From assembly GCF_009870125.1 (NCBI RefSeq), contig NC_046679.1, positions 17,174,001 to 17,238,000 on the forward strand: a DNA stretch of 64,000 nucleotides. The letters run 5' to 3'. Positions 38,961 through 48,503 of this stretch are shown here, in pieces (position 1 is the stretch's first letter; the number at the start of each line of letters is the position of its first letter). Under the pieces are notes generated by a model that was given only the letters and a program-made list of their open reading frames with translations, was not told the origin of the DNA and made no database searches. A program made the translations under genes and the position numbers. Source of the DNA: Drosophila pseudoobscura. Its lineage: Eukaryota > Arthropoda > Insecta > Diptera > Drosophilidae.

Positions 38961-40805
38961 GACAGTTTGTTTTCAATTTTTTATCTTCATTTTCTCTTCT
39001 CGCTTGGTTAGGTCGAGTTTTGGTTTGCTTTGCTTTTGTCTTTTGTTGCTGGACTGACTGTAGGGATAGGGATGGGGAGGAGGGTGTGAGAAATAAATAT
39101 TTTTTCACATTCCTTTTCGGTGGTGCAGTCGTGCTTTTTTGTTGCTTTTTTGTTGCTTTTTTGGTGGTGCTGTGTATCTGTGTCTGCGTCTGTGCTGGTG
39201 TCGCTGTGGTTTTGACATAAAGTGCGCTTATAAAAAACCGCCAAGTTAGAAGCGCGCCGGAATAAAATATTTTGATGAATGCAACGTTCGCAACGAACTG
39301 GCCAAAAATGGCGTAAAAATAGCTGATAAATTTGTGCTCGGCAAAACAAATGGTTAAAGTTTTAAATTGAAATTGGGCCAAAAGGCAACCGCCCCCCCCT
39401 CACAAAGGCAGGCAGTCAAAATTGGTCGGTAAAGGGCGGAGGACGGGAGTGGAGTACACGGGCGGCTAAAAAATGTCCATAATAAATATCTCAATCAAAA
39501 AAGACAAGCGGGCAAAAAGCAGCACCGGCACCAGCACCAGCACCGGCCCCATCAGCATACAAATATGGCAGCAGCAAACGGAACAAAACCAAATGAATAT
39601 GAAGCGTCACTGGGGTTGGTCCTTCGTTGTTGCTTGTTGGTTCTTGGTGGCTGGTTGTTGGTTGTTGGTATCTGGTATCTGGTTGTGGGTTGTTGCTGCA
39701 GCTCTAGCTGTAGCTGTTTCTGTTGCTGATGACGATGCTGCACGCTGATAAAACAAAAGGAAACAAAAAGCAGTGCACAGATTAAAAATCTAAACTAAAA
39801 GCAGCAGCAGCAGCAATGGCAGCAGCAATGGCATCAGCAGCACAAATATGTATATGGAAAAAAGCGAAAAGTATAAGCTGTTTCCATTTTCCACCATCAA
39901 AGATTTCACTTCCTTTTTTAGATGTTGATATAAAACAAGCGACTAAATAAAAACCGCACACAGATACACACTCACACACACACATACACCCACTCACAAA
40001 GAGAGTGGAATGGGATTGAGAGTGGGAGATACACGTACAAGTGCAGGTCCATTTATCTTCTGTCATTGTGCGAGTGTTTCCGTTTTTGTAATGAATGTCC
40101 AGCTGTGTGCATTGCCCTGCGGACAAGAAGCCGGAACAGGAGCCGGAGCCGGCCAATGCAGAAGCACAGCCAAACGAATCCCAAGCCGGACTGGACCGGA
40201 CCGGACCGGACCGTACCCGACCCACTACAATTGTCGTTGGTCTCTCGCTAGACGCTCGCTGAAAGGCGTCTTTTGCGTCGCTTGATAAGATAAGCTTTGC
40301 TTAAAATATATATTCGTCTCTCTATATATTTATATACATAGAGATAGAGATACAGATGGAGGCGCGGAGAGATGGCACTGGCGATAGAGATGCATGGAGC
40401 CCGGCTCGTGAAGGAGCCCGGCTCGGGCGTCAAGAAAGGCACAAGTGTGCAACTTGTATGCGGCGCACTCTTAATCCGGGTTTTTGTCATTACACTTTCC
40501 ACTTTATTTCCGTTCTTTCGTAGATTTGCGTTGTAAGCACTGCCCCCAGAGTCCACAGCTCCCAGCCACCGGCCACCGACCCCCCACACCCCAGCCCGCA
40601 GTCCGTCCTTCACTTTGAATTAGGCAGATTTTCCTCTTCCGCATTTCCCTTATTCCGTACCACACCATACCATTTTTTGTCGGCAAGAGTCGGAGCAATT
40701 GGAAATAATGCACCGACGACAGATGAGCACAAAGACAAGGCACTCTGTGGGCGAAATTGAGATGCAGAGATTTAAAAATGGCCAAGAACCTAAGCGAAAC
40801 AGAGC
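38961..40805. other. Gene-free stretch before small-gene cluster
   Basis: TTTTGTTGC runs near 39.13-39.17 kb and an ACCGGC/ACCAGC array near 39.52-39.55 kb. A 17-base direct repeat carrying GGAGCCCGGCTCG occurs twice at about 40395-40430. No gene was seen. Confidence 0.45.
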
Positions 40806-40860
40806 AATGGCGTGGCGGAGGAGGAGAAGGAGGAGTGCCGGCCGGACAATGGAAGGATGA
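40806..40860 (+). other. Upstream ORF overlapping next start (ATGA)
   Basis: ATG at 40806 opens a 17-codon frame that is very Arg-rich (MAWRRRRRRS and onward). Its TGA at 40858-40860 overlaps the ATG at 40857 of the signal-peptide frame. The ATGA overlap is the classic geometry for termination-reinitiation. It matters only if the downstream frame is real. Confidence 0.25.
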
Positions 40861-41178
40861 AAGTTGGCGCTGAGCTGCTCGGCCAGCCATGCAGTAAGCT
40901 GCTTGCTGTGATACTCATTGTCAGCTGGTCTGCAGTTCGGGGCTTAAGTGCATCCAACTGCAAAGATAAATGCCGTCGACGGGGCCAGCGCCGTGCATCA
41001 GGTATGTAAACTGCCGATAGCAGCGGCTTAATAGCTGGTGCAGCTCTGCTCTGCAAGCTCCAACGGCAATTGATTTTTCCATAATTCCTCCTGTCAAATC
41101 GCAAGAACTTTTCTGAATTATTCGGTTGATTCTCCAACACCAATACAAGCACGTCCCCCCGGGTACACGTTAATTTGA
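40857..41178 (+). CDS. Hypothetical small secreted basic peptide
   Basis: Exon 1 is 40857-41001 (48 codons plus one base) and ends CAG before GTATGT, a strong donor. Residues about 14-32 form a hydrophobic signal-peptide core ending LSA, a good cleavage site. The mature start is a Cys-x3-Cys basic segment rich in Arg. One matching exon 2 begins at 41150 after ACAAG and adds nine residues to a TGA at 41178 (57 residues in all). An alternative acceptor near 41264 (pyrimidine-rich, ending TTTCAG) adds five residues. A weak TTTAAAAA box lies near 40769. The opposite strand is also open across this stretch, so strand choice is uncertain. No family recognised. Confidence 0.3.
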
Positions 41179-41733
41179 TGTGGCCCTCACCGTAGAGCAG
41201 GTCCCACATTCCACATTCCACATCCCAGATCCCAGAGTGGAGACCTCAATTTACCCATTTCAGCAGTCCCGATGGCATAAGCGAATTCATCCATTAAAGC
41301 TGCCAGCGCGCACACATAAAGCCAAACAATTCCCCTAACTACCCAAATTGATCAATTTCAATTCACTGCAAATAGCCTGGGCGTGATTTGTGGGGGTGGC
41401 CGCCGCCCTGGCTCGGCTTTCAGTAATGTCGCCCCTGGTTGCTAGTGTTGGCAATATAAACTTTTTATACTTTTACGATGCCCCGACTGTCCCTGTCCCC
41501 CAATGTCTCGGAGGGTTCTCAGAACTAGAGATGTCGTCAATACCTTTACAAGTGGCTTTCGACCAATTTGACAAAGCTGAGCGAAGAAAATCGAGACTGG
41601 TAAAAACGGAAATGGTTCCCTGAATGAAGTTTGGATTTTCTTTCGATTTGGATTTAGGTTTAGATTTACATTAGTCTAGAGCAGTTTCAGTTTTCAGTCA
41701 GTTCCTTTCCATTCTTGTTTTTAACAATTGCTC
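41179..41733. other. Upstream of motif 1 promoter
   Basis: A plus frame at 41390-41623 has natural-looking C-terminal residues (SELEMSSIPLQVAFDQ) and a GTAAAA site after AGACTG. It has no signal or family match. I would not call it a gene. Confidence 0.3.
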
Positions 41734-41790
41734 GAACAGCTGTTTCACTTTGAGAACGGTCTCACTAGCAATCTGGGTACGGTCACACTG
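41734..41790 (+). promoter_or_regulatory. TATA-less promoter: E-box plus motif 1
   Basis: AACAGCTGTT at about 41735-41744 matches the Ohler core-promoter E-box motif (AWCAGCTGWT). CGGTCACACTG at 41780-41790 matches motif 1 (YGGTCACACTR) perfectly on the plus strand. An Inr-like TTTCAGTCAGTT lies some 50 bases upstream. Two core-promoter motifs within 60 bases, next to coding-like DNA, support a real start site of a broadly expressed plus-strand gene at about 41.79 kb. Confidence 0.45.
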
Positions 41791-41917
41791 TGCGTTTTGT
41801 CTGGAGCAATGCTGTGCTTTCCGTACCGCTTCGGACTGCTTGCTTTTTGTCTGCTTGCCCCTCGCCCTCCGCGAGTGGGCGCCGCTGCTGCAGCTCTGCG
41901 CCTACGGCATTAGCCTA

Positions 41918-42328
41918 ATGCGAGTGGTGGTTCGGGAGATGCCGATGCTCAAGCTGCTGCTGTGGCTGATGTCACTGCTGCACTGCCTCCACTTCCAGGT
42001 GTTATCTCGGGGGCTGAACGCCACGCGCCGGATGCGCCATCTGATTCGCAAGATAATTCGCAGAGGTATACGGCCCTGGAAGCTGACAAATTATCCACGA
42101 AAAGCATTCAACGTTCAACGTGAACGAAATTTAATACTGGTTTGGTTCTGTGGAGGCGAAGCCACGAGTCTGCACTTTTTTAGGTGTGTGGGGACTCTGC
42201 AGATGCGGATTCCTATGCGGATGCGATGCGGCGGCCATTCACATTCGCTTTTAGCGTGCGCAATTACACTTGAAGAAATCCTTGGGATTTCATGCGAAAA
42301 TCCATTTGTCACAATGCCGAGTACGTGA
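41918..42328 (+). CDS. Hypothetical hydrophobic/basic protein, likely spliced
   Basis: The frame is open from about 41699 to a stop at 42326-42328. The first in-frame ATG is at 41918, and an ATG in another frame at 41809 gives only 35 codons. From 41918 to 42065 the codons are strongly G/C-ending, with a Leu/Met/Trp-rich hydrophobic core (residues about 9-27, including LKLLLWLMSLLHCLHF) then a basic amphipathic segment (RRMRHLIRKIIRR). A plausible donor follows at 42066 (AGAG before GTATAC), and past it the reading loses coding character. The frame's upstream part is also hydrophobic. The Leu-rich segment with a following LN recalls insect gustatory-receptor loops only faintly. A small mitochondrial or membrane protein is equally possible. 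No next exon was identified. Confidence 0.3.
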   Translation: MRVVVREMPMLKLLLWLMSLLHCLHFQVLSRGLNATRRMRHLIRKIIRRGIRPWKLTNYPRKAFNVQRERNLILVWFCGGEATSLHFFRCVGTLQMRIPMRMRCGGHSHSLLACAITLEEILGISCENPFVTMPST

Positions 42329-42674
42329 GGCAGCGCTGGTTGCGGCGGCAGCGGCAGTGGCAGGGCCAGCAGTGCGTGTAAATGTGTCGCTTGGGTCCTG
42401 CGCGAGTCCTTCGAGTCCTGCCACTGCAACTTGCAGAGCTACAGCTGCATTGCCGGGGCTCTATCACAATGACACTTCATTTCAGCTGGCCTTTGCGGCA
42501 ACGACTCGATGCTTTGCCAAAATATATGTACATGTACTTATGCATGCCCCCGCCCCATACTCGTACATATCTAGTATCTAGTAATAGTATCTATGTACAA
42601 GACAGTACATATGTATATGGTCAGTGCCTGAAGCCTCTGGCTGGATCGGGCTTGTGCTCTGCCCGCCTCTGGAT

Positions 42675-42682
42675 TATTTAAG
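42675..42682 (+). promoter_or_regulatory. Candidate TATA box
   Basis: TATTTAAG about 24 bases before an Inr-like CTCACTT and 41 bases before the ATG at 42716. It supports the tiny three-exon gene that follows. Confidence 0.3.
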
Positions 42683-42715
42683 CCGACCGAATGCTCTCAC
42701 TTAATAGACTGTTCC

Positions 42716-42939
42716 ATGGCCAGTCAGCTTGGTTCGGTACTGTTCGTAATATACTGGAAAGGTAAGCGGATTCATAGAACAATGAAGTGCAATTCATACT
42801 GGAATTGCATCCTGCATAGGCAGCAGAGCGAGTCGGATTTGCTGGAAAGGTAATAGGATTGATGGAACAATGAAATAAAATTCATACATGAATTTCAGCC
42901 CGTCCGAGCAGTGTGGAGAATACAACTGCCCCAAAATAA
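42716..42939 (+). CDS. Hypothetical 38-residue peptide, three exons
   Basis: Exons are 42716-42761, 42820-42849 and 42899-42939, with introns of 58 and 49 bases. Both donors read GGAAAG before GTAA, and the acceptors are GCATAG and TTTCAG. Both junctions are phase 1, so a 30-base middle exon fits without changing frame. Exon 1 gives a short hydrophobic segment (SVLFVIYW). Exons 1 and 2 both end in a Trp-Lys pair at the junction (YWKG, CWKA). Exon 3 ends PSSVENTTAPK and a TAA. The middle exon comes from an 88-base tandem duplication (see findings). A TATA-like box lies upstream and AATAAA at 43341. The 49-base intron is at the low end for flies. No family recognised; it could be a seminal or neuro-type peptide, or not translated. 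Confidence 0.3.
42752..42927 (+). repeat. 88-base tandem duplication across a splice unit
   Basis: Copy 1 is about 42752-42839 and copy 2 about 42840-42927. They share CTGGAAAGGTAA, GGATT, GAACAATGAA and AATTCATAC blocks in order and differ by scattered substitutions. The unit spans the end of one exon, its donor and intron, and the start of the next exon. Confidence 0.65.
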
Positions 42940-43716
42940 GCAATCATCCACAAACGGCGATAAGTAATAGCACAATGCACAAGGTTTCTGTCTTTCCAAG
43001 GCCCCAGCAAAGTTCAGTTGGAGGAAACGGCGATCTTATCGATGGTTCCAACGCATCTGTAAAATCAAATAATTTTATCTTTTCCACTATTAATTAACTA
43101 CACCAAAGTTAAAACTATATACGTATTCGGGATTATGGAACAGCGACAGAGAGGTAATATATTTTCTACTATTTAGAAAGGCTTTGTTTTCGAAAGAATT
43201 TATATTTTATTCCAAACTACTCTGAGCACAGACTGACTATTTGTAGTCACTCCGGCATGATTTCTCATTAGTCATATTAAAAAACTTATACCAGTGTCCA
43301 ACAAATATCTTAAGGTCATTATTGCAACTACTTTATTATTAATAAATTGCTAGGGGGTAGGTTAGTTTAATACCTTTGACATTTACCAACGTTTCTCCCT
43401 CTCCCTTGCGATTGTGATGTCAGAGGTATGTGCGGTCTGCTCTGTCCACATCCTACCACAACCAACACCGCCACCAGCAGCCCCCCATTAAATTACAAAT
43501 CAATTAGTCCGTTTTGCGAACAGCAATACCAAAAAGTCAGAGAGATAGATATTTATCTCGCGTATAATTTAAGTACGCATTGCGTCGTAGCGCATTTTCG
43601 TAGATTTTAGGGGCAATTTGTAGGCAGAAGATCTGAATTATAGTCCGTTGTGCCGCGGATCCTTGCATTCCCCACTTCAAAGGGAGCCCTGAAGTTTTCA
43701 TAATCAGGAATATTGT
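42940..43716. other. AT-rich interval with isolated splice-like sites
   Basis: The donor-like sites at 43154 (GAGAG before GTAATA) and 43428 (ATGTCAGAG before GTATGT) follow short ATG-led frames. Neither can be tied to an acceptor exon. A GATCTTATCGATGG element near 43030 is close to the DRE core. No gene is supported. Confidence 0.35.
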
Positions 43717-43995
43717 TTATCGGTCTGCGAGCAGCTTAGAGCTCAGCCGTTCCGAGTGCATTTCAGCATAATGGGATAGACTCTGAGAAGCCTCGAGCTC
43801 GCTCTGACTGGGGGCTGAACTGGAGTCGGGCTTAAGCAGCTTGCTAAGTGCTAAGTAAAGAATAAGTAAGGCTATAACAAAGCGCTGAAGGAGCGCTGCG
43901 AGACCCTTTACATTGCATTGGTTTCTGGGCGGTGTGAAAAGCCTCCTCTTTAAGCCAGCCACGTGCTCATGTTCATAATATGTTGGTTCAAAAGT
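43717..43995 (-). CDS. Hypothetical exon with one membrane segment
   Basis: The minus frame is open from just after a TAA at 43998-43996 to a TAA at 43719-43717. No in-frame ATG precedes the hydrophobic part; the apparent start at 43962 is GTG. It would therefore be a terminal exon joined through an acceptor, for example the CCCAG after a pyrimidine stretch near 43929. It encodes a Lys/Arg-rich lead, a 16-20 residue hydrophobic segment (RFVIALLILYLALSKLL), then a Ser/Glu-rich soluble tail of about 40 residues with natural composition. That is the layout of a small single-pass protein. No upstream exon with a matching phase was found, and no family is recognised. Confidence 0.3.
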   Translation of the reverse strand, partial: TFEPTYYEHEHVAGLKRRLFTPPRNQCNVKGLAALLQRFVIALLILYLALSKLLKPDSSSAPSQSELEASQSLSHYAEMHSERLSSKLLADR

Positions 43996-46064
43996 TTACA
44001 GCGTATTTACACATGGCATTACACAAATGCTGAGCGCATTAACTTTAATTGAAAAGTATTTTAATTAATAAATTTTCAGCACGTTGGCGCCAGTATGGTA
44101 GCCAGCATAGTACATAATTGCAAGTAGGCATTACACTCCCATCCCGCCTTCCCTTTGTGGCAACAATCGTCAGTGCAATAACAATATTATGTCCAGCACA
44201 AACAAGAATATGTATGAACTTTATGTAGCTTTTCTGTCTTTATATACATAAACATACGTACGTATGTATGTATGTACGTATGTACATCCCATTGATATGT
44301 CAGACAACATCAGTAACAACAGCAAAGAGGAAAAAAGGTTAATTGACCAACAAATAACTTAATTAAATCAAATGAAAATTAAACAATTCAATTTTTAATG
44401 AGGTTCGCTGGTTTTGACCTCGTTTCAATTATGAATAGCAACAATGGGCACAAGGGCCCGGAAAAAGCGGTGGGCGGCAGGCAGTAGGCAGTATTCCGAT
44501 CCCGGCTGTCCGATGGGGTGGACGGATGTCGGCCCGCCCACCTGGAAAAGTGGCATGGCTGACAGCTCCATTAAAATTTCGAATACCCCCAATTTGGTCC
44601 ACCTCTAGCACTGAGACGGACCGCCAGAAGGACTGTCCCATTGGCTCTTCCCTCAGTTCCCTCTCCGTGTAGTGGTTGCTGGAAACTATTAATTACAGGT
44701 GTGTACGAGAAAGTTCGGAATGGGCCATCATGGTGTGCGCGGGACTGCGGGGGGACCCACCATGAGCCACTAATTAGTAAAATACCTAATCATATGTATG
44801 CCGGAAAATTCTATAACAATTTACACTGGGTTTCGCTTTATTTATAGATACTTGATAGTTTTTTCGATGAACAAAAAAAGTGAAGCGCCATTACAATGTA
44901 TTGATGGACTGGACTGGACTGAAAGCTGCCCCGCAATCAGAATAGTATTAAACTGTACATATTTTAGCAGGCATAATTGTTTCTCAGAGGATTATTCGAT
45001 ATTTTAGTGGAATCAAACCTTTGTAGTGCTTTCATGGAATGTGCCATTCACAAAGCGAACACATCCATCCAAGGCCCGTCCGACCCTTCGATGGCAGAGA
45101 AGATGATACGAAAAAAAACACACCCACATAAATTATGTAAATTGATTAAAAAATCAGCATGCCTCAGCAATAAAATGATTATAAAAATGAATAAACAATC
45201 AGCACTTGAAAAAATAACTGCAACAACTGCAGGACGCGACTCTCGTGGAACAACAATTTTCAACTGCTGAATGGCAATTGAAACTAAGACTAGGGCCAAA
45301 TGTTTCGATTGTGGGCGCTTAATGAATTTTATTGATTGCAAGGGCGAAACAGGAGCAACAGCAAGCAAATGGACCCCATTTACAGCTTAAAAATATTTAA
45401 TTACCATCCCTCAGCCCCAGCCCCAGAACCAGCCCCTGACCCAGCCCCAGCCACCTCCTGGGTGGATGGGGTGGTTGGGCTCAGTGTTTCAGGTCTTGCC
45501 ACCAAATTGCAATTAATCTTCTTTTAACAGCAAACTTTTGATCCGCTTTATTTGCATTTCACTTCGGCCCCAACGGCGGCACAGCAGTGGAAAGCGACGG
45601 TGAAAGTGGACGAAATGAATGGTGGTGGGGGGCTCGGTCGCAAAAATAACGAAAATGCTTGTCATAAAAAATTATCAAGGGTTAAAAATTATGTTACGCG
45701 TTTCATTTTTGGTGGCTGTGAAATGATTTATGCAAAATCTGTGCCCCAACAACAACAATAGTAACCCAACAGCAAAACAACAGCAAAATGAATATAAATT
45801 GTGCAATTTCATGTTTTTCTTTCGCCCCAACTTGGCGCAACTTTTTATGTCCAGCAAATTAATTTAAAAGTATCTCGCAACAGCCACCCACAGCCACAGC
45901 CACAGTTACAGCAACAATAAGACCACAACAATTGCCACAAGTACACATTAAGCCCAGCAAGCAAACTGCAGAAGGGTCGTCGTCGGGCCGCGTCGCGCTG
46001 CACATTATTTATAATCTCACATTGAATGAATGAATTTCATGTTTGTCGGTGGTTGAGCTACGCA
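43996..46064. other. Gene-free interval
   Basis: TACG/TATG tetranucleotides lie at about 44252-44286. A minus frame at 44429-44641 starts with a true ATG and has a CCAG-GTGGGC junction. A Lys-rich plus frame lies at 44977-45270 and a C-rich CCAGCC array at 45.41-45.46 kb. None has enough support to be called a gene. Confidence 0.4.
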
Positions 46065-46454
46065 TTAGCCGATTATAATTTTCTGATAGCCCAGGTAGCC
46101 CGGATAATAGCCATAGTACGGGGGTGCAGGCCCGTAAGAGCCGTAGCCCAGGCCGGGAAAGGACCAGCCGTAGCCACTGCCCCAGCCGCCGAAGGGATAG
46201 CCCGGGAAGCCGACGCTTAAGAAGATGCCACGCTCTCGACGGGCACCTCGTTGCTGCTCCTGCTGCTCTTCCCTCCGCACCGCAGAGCCGCCAATTTCCG
46301 GCTCCAATGACAGCAGATCCGTTGTTACAGCGCCAACTGGTGCCACTTCCTTGTCATCAGCTGCGCCGACGCTGACAGCCGCCGCTCCAGTCAAGTGCGT
46401 GCCCCGCAACAGCAGCAGCAGCAGCAGCGCAGCCAGCGTCTGTGTGGCACGCAT
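46065..46454 (-). CDS. Secreted Gly/Tyr/Pro-rich small protein
   Basis: Single exon, 129 residues, ATG at 46454 and TAA at 46067-46065. Residues 1-24 are a signal peptide with a run of seven Leu. Residues about 25-58 are a mildly acidic propeptide. Residues 59-76 carry basic processing sites (VRREE; RGARRERG). Residues 77-129 are rich in Gly, Tyr, Pro and Phe (GWGSGYGW, YYGYYPGYLGY) and end in an unusual hydrophobic IIIG. A TATAAATA box lies 33-40 bases upstream of the ATG, leaving a very short leader. The architecture matches three further genes at 58.9-64.0 kb on the same strand, but sequence similarity is loose. Likely roles are a cuticle or eggshell component, or an antimicrobial or signalling peptide. 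The sequence alone does not decide. Confidence 0.75.
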   Translation of the reverse strand: MRATQTLAALLLLLLLRGTHLTGAAAVSVGAADDKEVAPVGAVTTDLLSLEPEIGGSAVRREEQQEQQRGARRERGIFLSVGFPGYPFGGWGSGYGWSFPGLGYGSYGPAPPYYGYYPGYLGYQKIIIG

Positions 46455-46486
46455 TTTTAAATATTTAATTCAGCTGCGAGATATGA

Positions 46487-46494
46487 TATTTATA
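46487..46494 (-). promoter_or_regulatory. TATA box of Gly/Tyr/Pro-rich gene
   Basis: TATAAATA on the minus strand, 40 bases before the ATG counted from its 5' end. This predicts a start near 46463 and a leader of about ten bases. Confidence 0.55.
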
Positions 46495-47613
46495 TTTAAT
46501 TCAATCGACAAGCCGCGTCTGTGTTTTCCACCCAACTGCCAGTCAAAGGGCCGCAGATATTTCCTATTTATACCCGAAACGAATGTGAAAATGCGGGTTG
46601 AATTTAATGCCAACACCATTTGTATTTGTTTCAAAGTCCGCTAATTGTGGCCAATGCAAATTGTTTAATACAAAAAACTACATAGACACACAATTCCAAA
46701 AAGCAAACCAATAAAGTAGCAAAGGGCGTGAGACAAAAAATGTGCTAACAAATGAGTCGCATTAGACGGGGGCAATCAATGGGGCAGCAGTTAAGAGTCG
46801 AGCTGGACTGTCAAATCCGACTTTGGGAGACACTAATTTTGAAATTATCAATAAACATGTTCACATACTCGCTACAATTTGATGGTACAACTTTTTTCAG
46901 AATATACAATTCCACTCTTAATTTTTGCTCTGAACTTGGACTGATGACATCCATCCCTCAATAGCTAAATCGCTTCATGAACCGAATTATTTGGGGCATG
47001 ACGGCATTTGTCTGACATTTGTCGCTAGTACACTCACATCCACACATGAATAGCCCCGGCGCAGGCAGTTGAATGACTGGCTGACAGACAGACAGACCTT
47101 GTGTCCCTTTTCACACATTACGCATACGCCACGTTACTTCTTTCTTTGGATCCAATCGCCTGCTTGCCTGCCTGGTTGCCTGCCTGCTGCGCGTCAGCTG
47201 CCAATTGACACATTTCATGTTCAGATAGGCGTAAATAACAATTATTGTAATTTTTCACAGCGCTCGTTGCGAGACAAAGCGCAGACTTGTGACGATTCAG
47301 GCGATAATACCAGAGCGCAACCTTAACCGAGAGCGTGTGAACCTTGAACTTGAGTGACAGGGGCAAAGGCGACGGCGACGGCAACGGCTCCGGATGCTTT
47401 TTTGAACAGCTTTCTCCCACCATCGGAGTGTCGATGTGCCCGTGTCGGCGTGTGTGCTGTGCGCTTGTTTGTGCTGTTTGCCAATGTGTCAACATTTTAG
47501 ATTGCCTTGCATGATTTGCAAGAAAAATGAAAACAATAGTTGAGTTTACGCTCTCCACTCGACCCTATGTCAGCGCAACAGCAACAGCAACAGCAACAAC
47601 AGAGCCAGGGCAG

Positions 47614-47649
47614 GGCAGAGGCAGAGGCAGAGGCAGAGGCAGAGGCAAA
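47614..47649. repeat. (GGCAGA)6 array
   Basis: Five perfect hexamers and one variant, directly after a CAGCAA run. Confidence 0.9.
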
Positions 47650-48466
47650 GGCACAGCCAAAGGCAAGTACCGCTGTCAGCATGTCACGCGATTTGTTGCC
47701 CATGAACAAGTATGAAATGAATATATTTGTCATAAAGAAAAGTCATGGCTCTTCGGTGGGTGTGGGTGTCGCCGAGTTCTTTATCCCCGATTAACAAGTG
47801 CTAAGCCAAAGGGTAGAGTAAAAAGTGCTCGACCAATGTATACCTAGAAGGCTGCTTAGGAGTATTATGAAAAAAATTAAGCATGTATGACGATCAAGGA
47901 TACACAACTTTCAAAACATAAGCGATTAGTGATTGATTCTCGGGCAACCTGAAGGTAATTTCCAAAAACTACATGTAGATATTATATATATATAGGTGTC
48001 GTTTGGCTAAAGGCTTTACTTTTTATTCTGTTGCCCGAAACAAAACATTTAGTTTATCTAAAAAATAACCTTGATCGAAATAATCTCCTCTGTCTTTCTG
48101 ACCAATATACCCAGAGTATGCCTCTGGCAATCGCGTTGAGCAAAAAACCCCCGCAATGAGAAATCAGAATTGGGTTAGTTCCGTCGCATTTTAATTCTAT
48201 TTGCACATTCGAGAAAAACTTACAAATACAAAGACAAAGACAGACAACAAACAAAGGAACAGAGCAGAAAAGAACAGAACAGAACCAGAAATTGCGACGC
48301 CTAGATAACTTCAGCAACTTTTCGCGAGAATATCGCGACTTGCGACTTTGGTATTGTGTGCATTTGCGTTAGTACGAGTGCGAGTGTGAGTGTGTGTGTG
48401 TATGAGTATCTGTGCGAGTGTCAACAAATGACTCGAATGAAATTTATAAGCAAAGTTAGCTGAGCG

Positions 48467-48503
48467 CAGTAGCAGTGGCAGTAGCAGTGGCAGTGGCAGT
48501 GGC
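48467..48503. repeat. AGTGGC/AGTAGC hexamer array
   Basis: About six six-base units. The same GTGGCA unit recurs near 55.09-55.14 kb. Confidence 0.85.

Noticed and set aside
44429..44641. Minus frame from a true ATG with a CCAG-GTGGGC junction
   Set aside because: Phase does not match the membrane-segment frame at 43.7-44.0 kb and no other partner exon was found.
44977..45270. Lys-rich plus frame, about 79 codons from ATG 45035
   Set aside because: A-rich codons in A-rich DNA; no promoter, splice site or family match.
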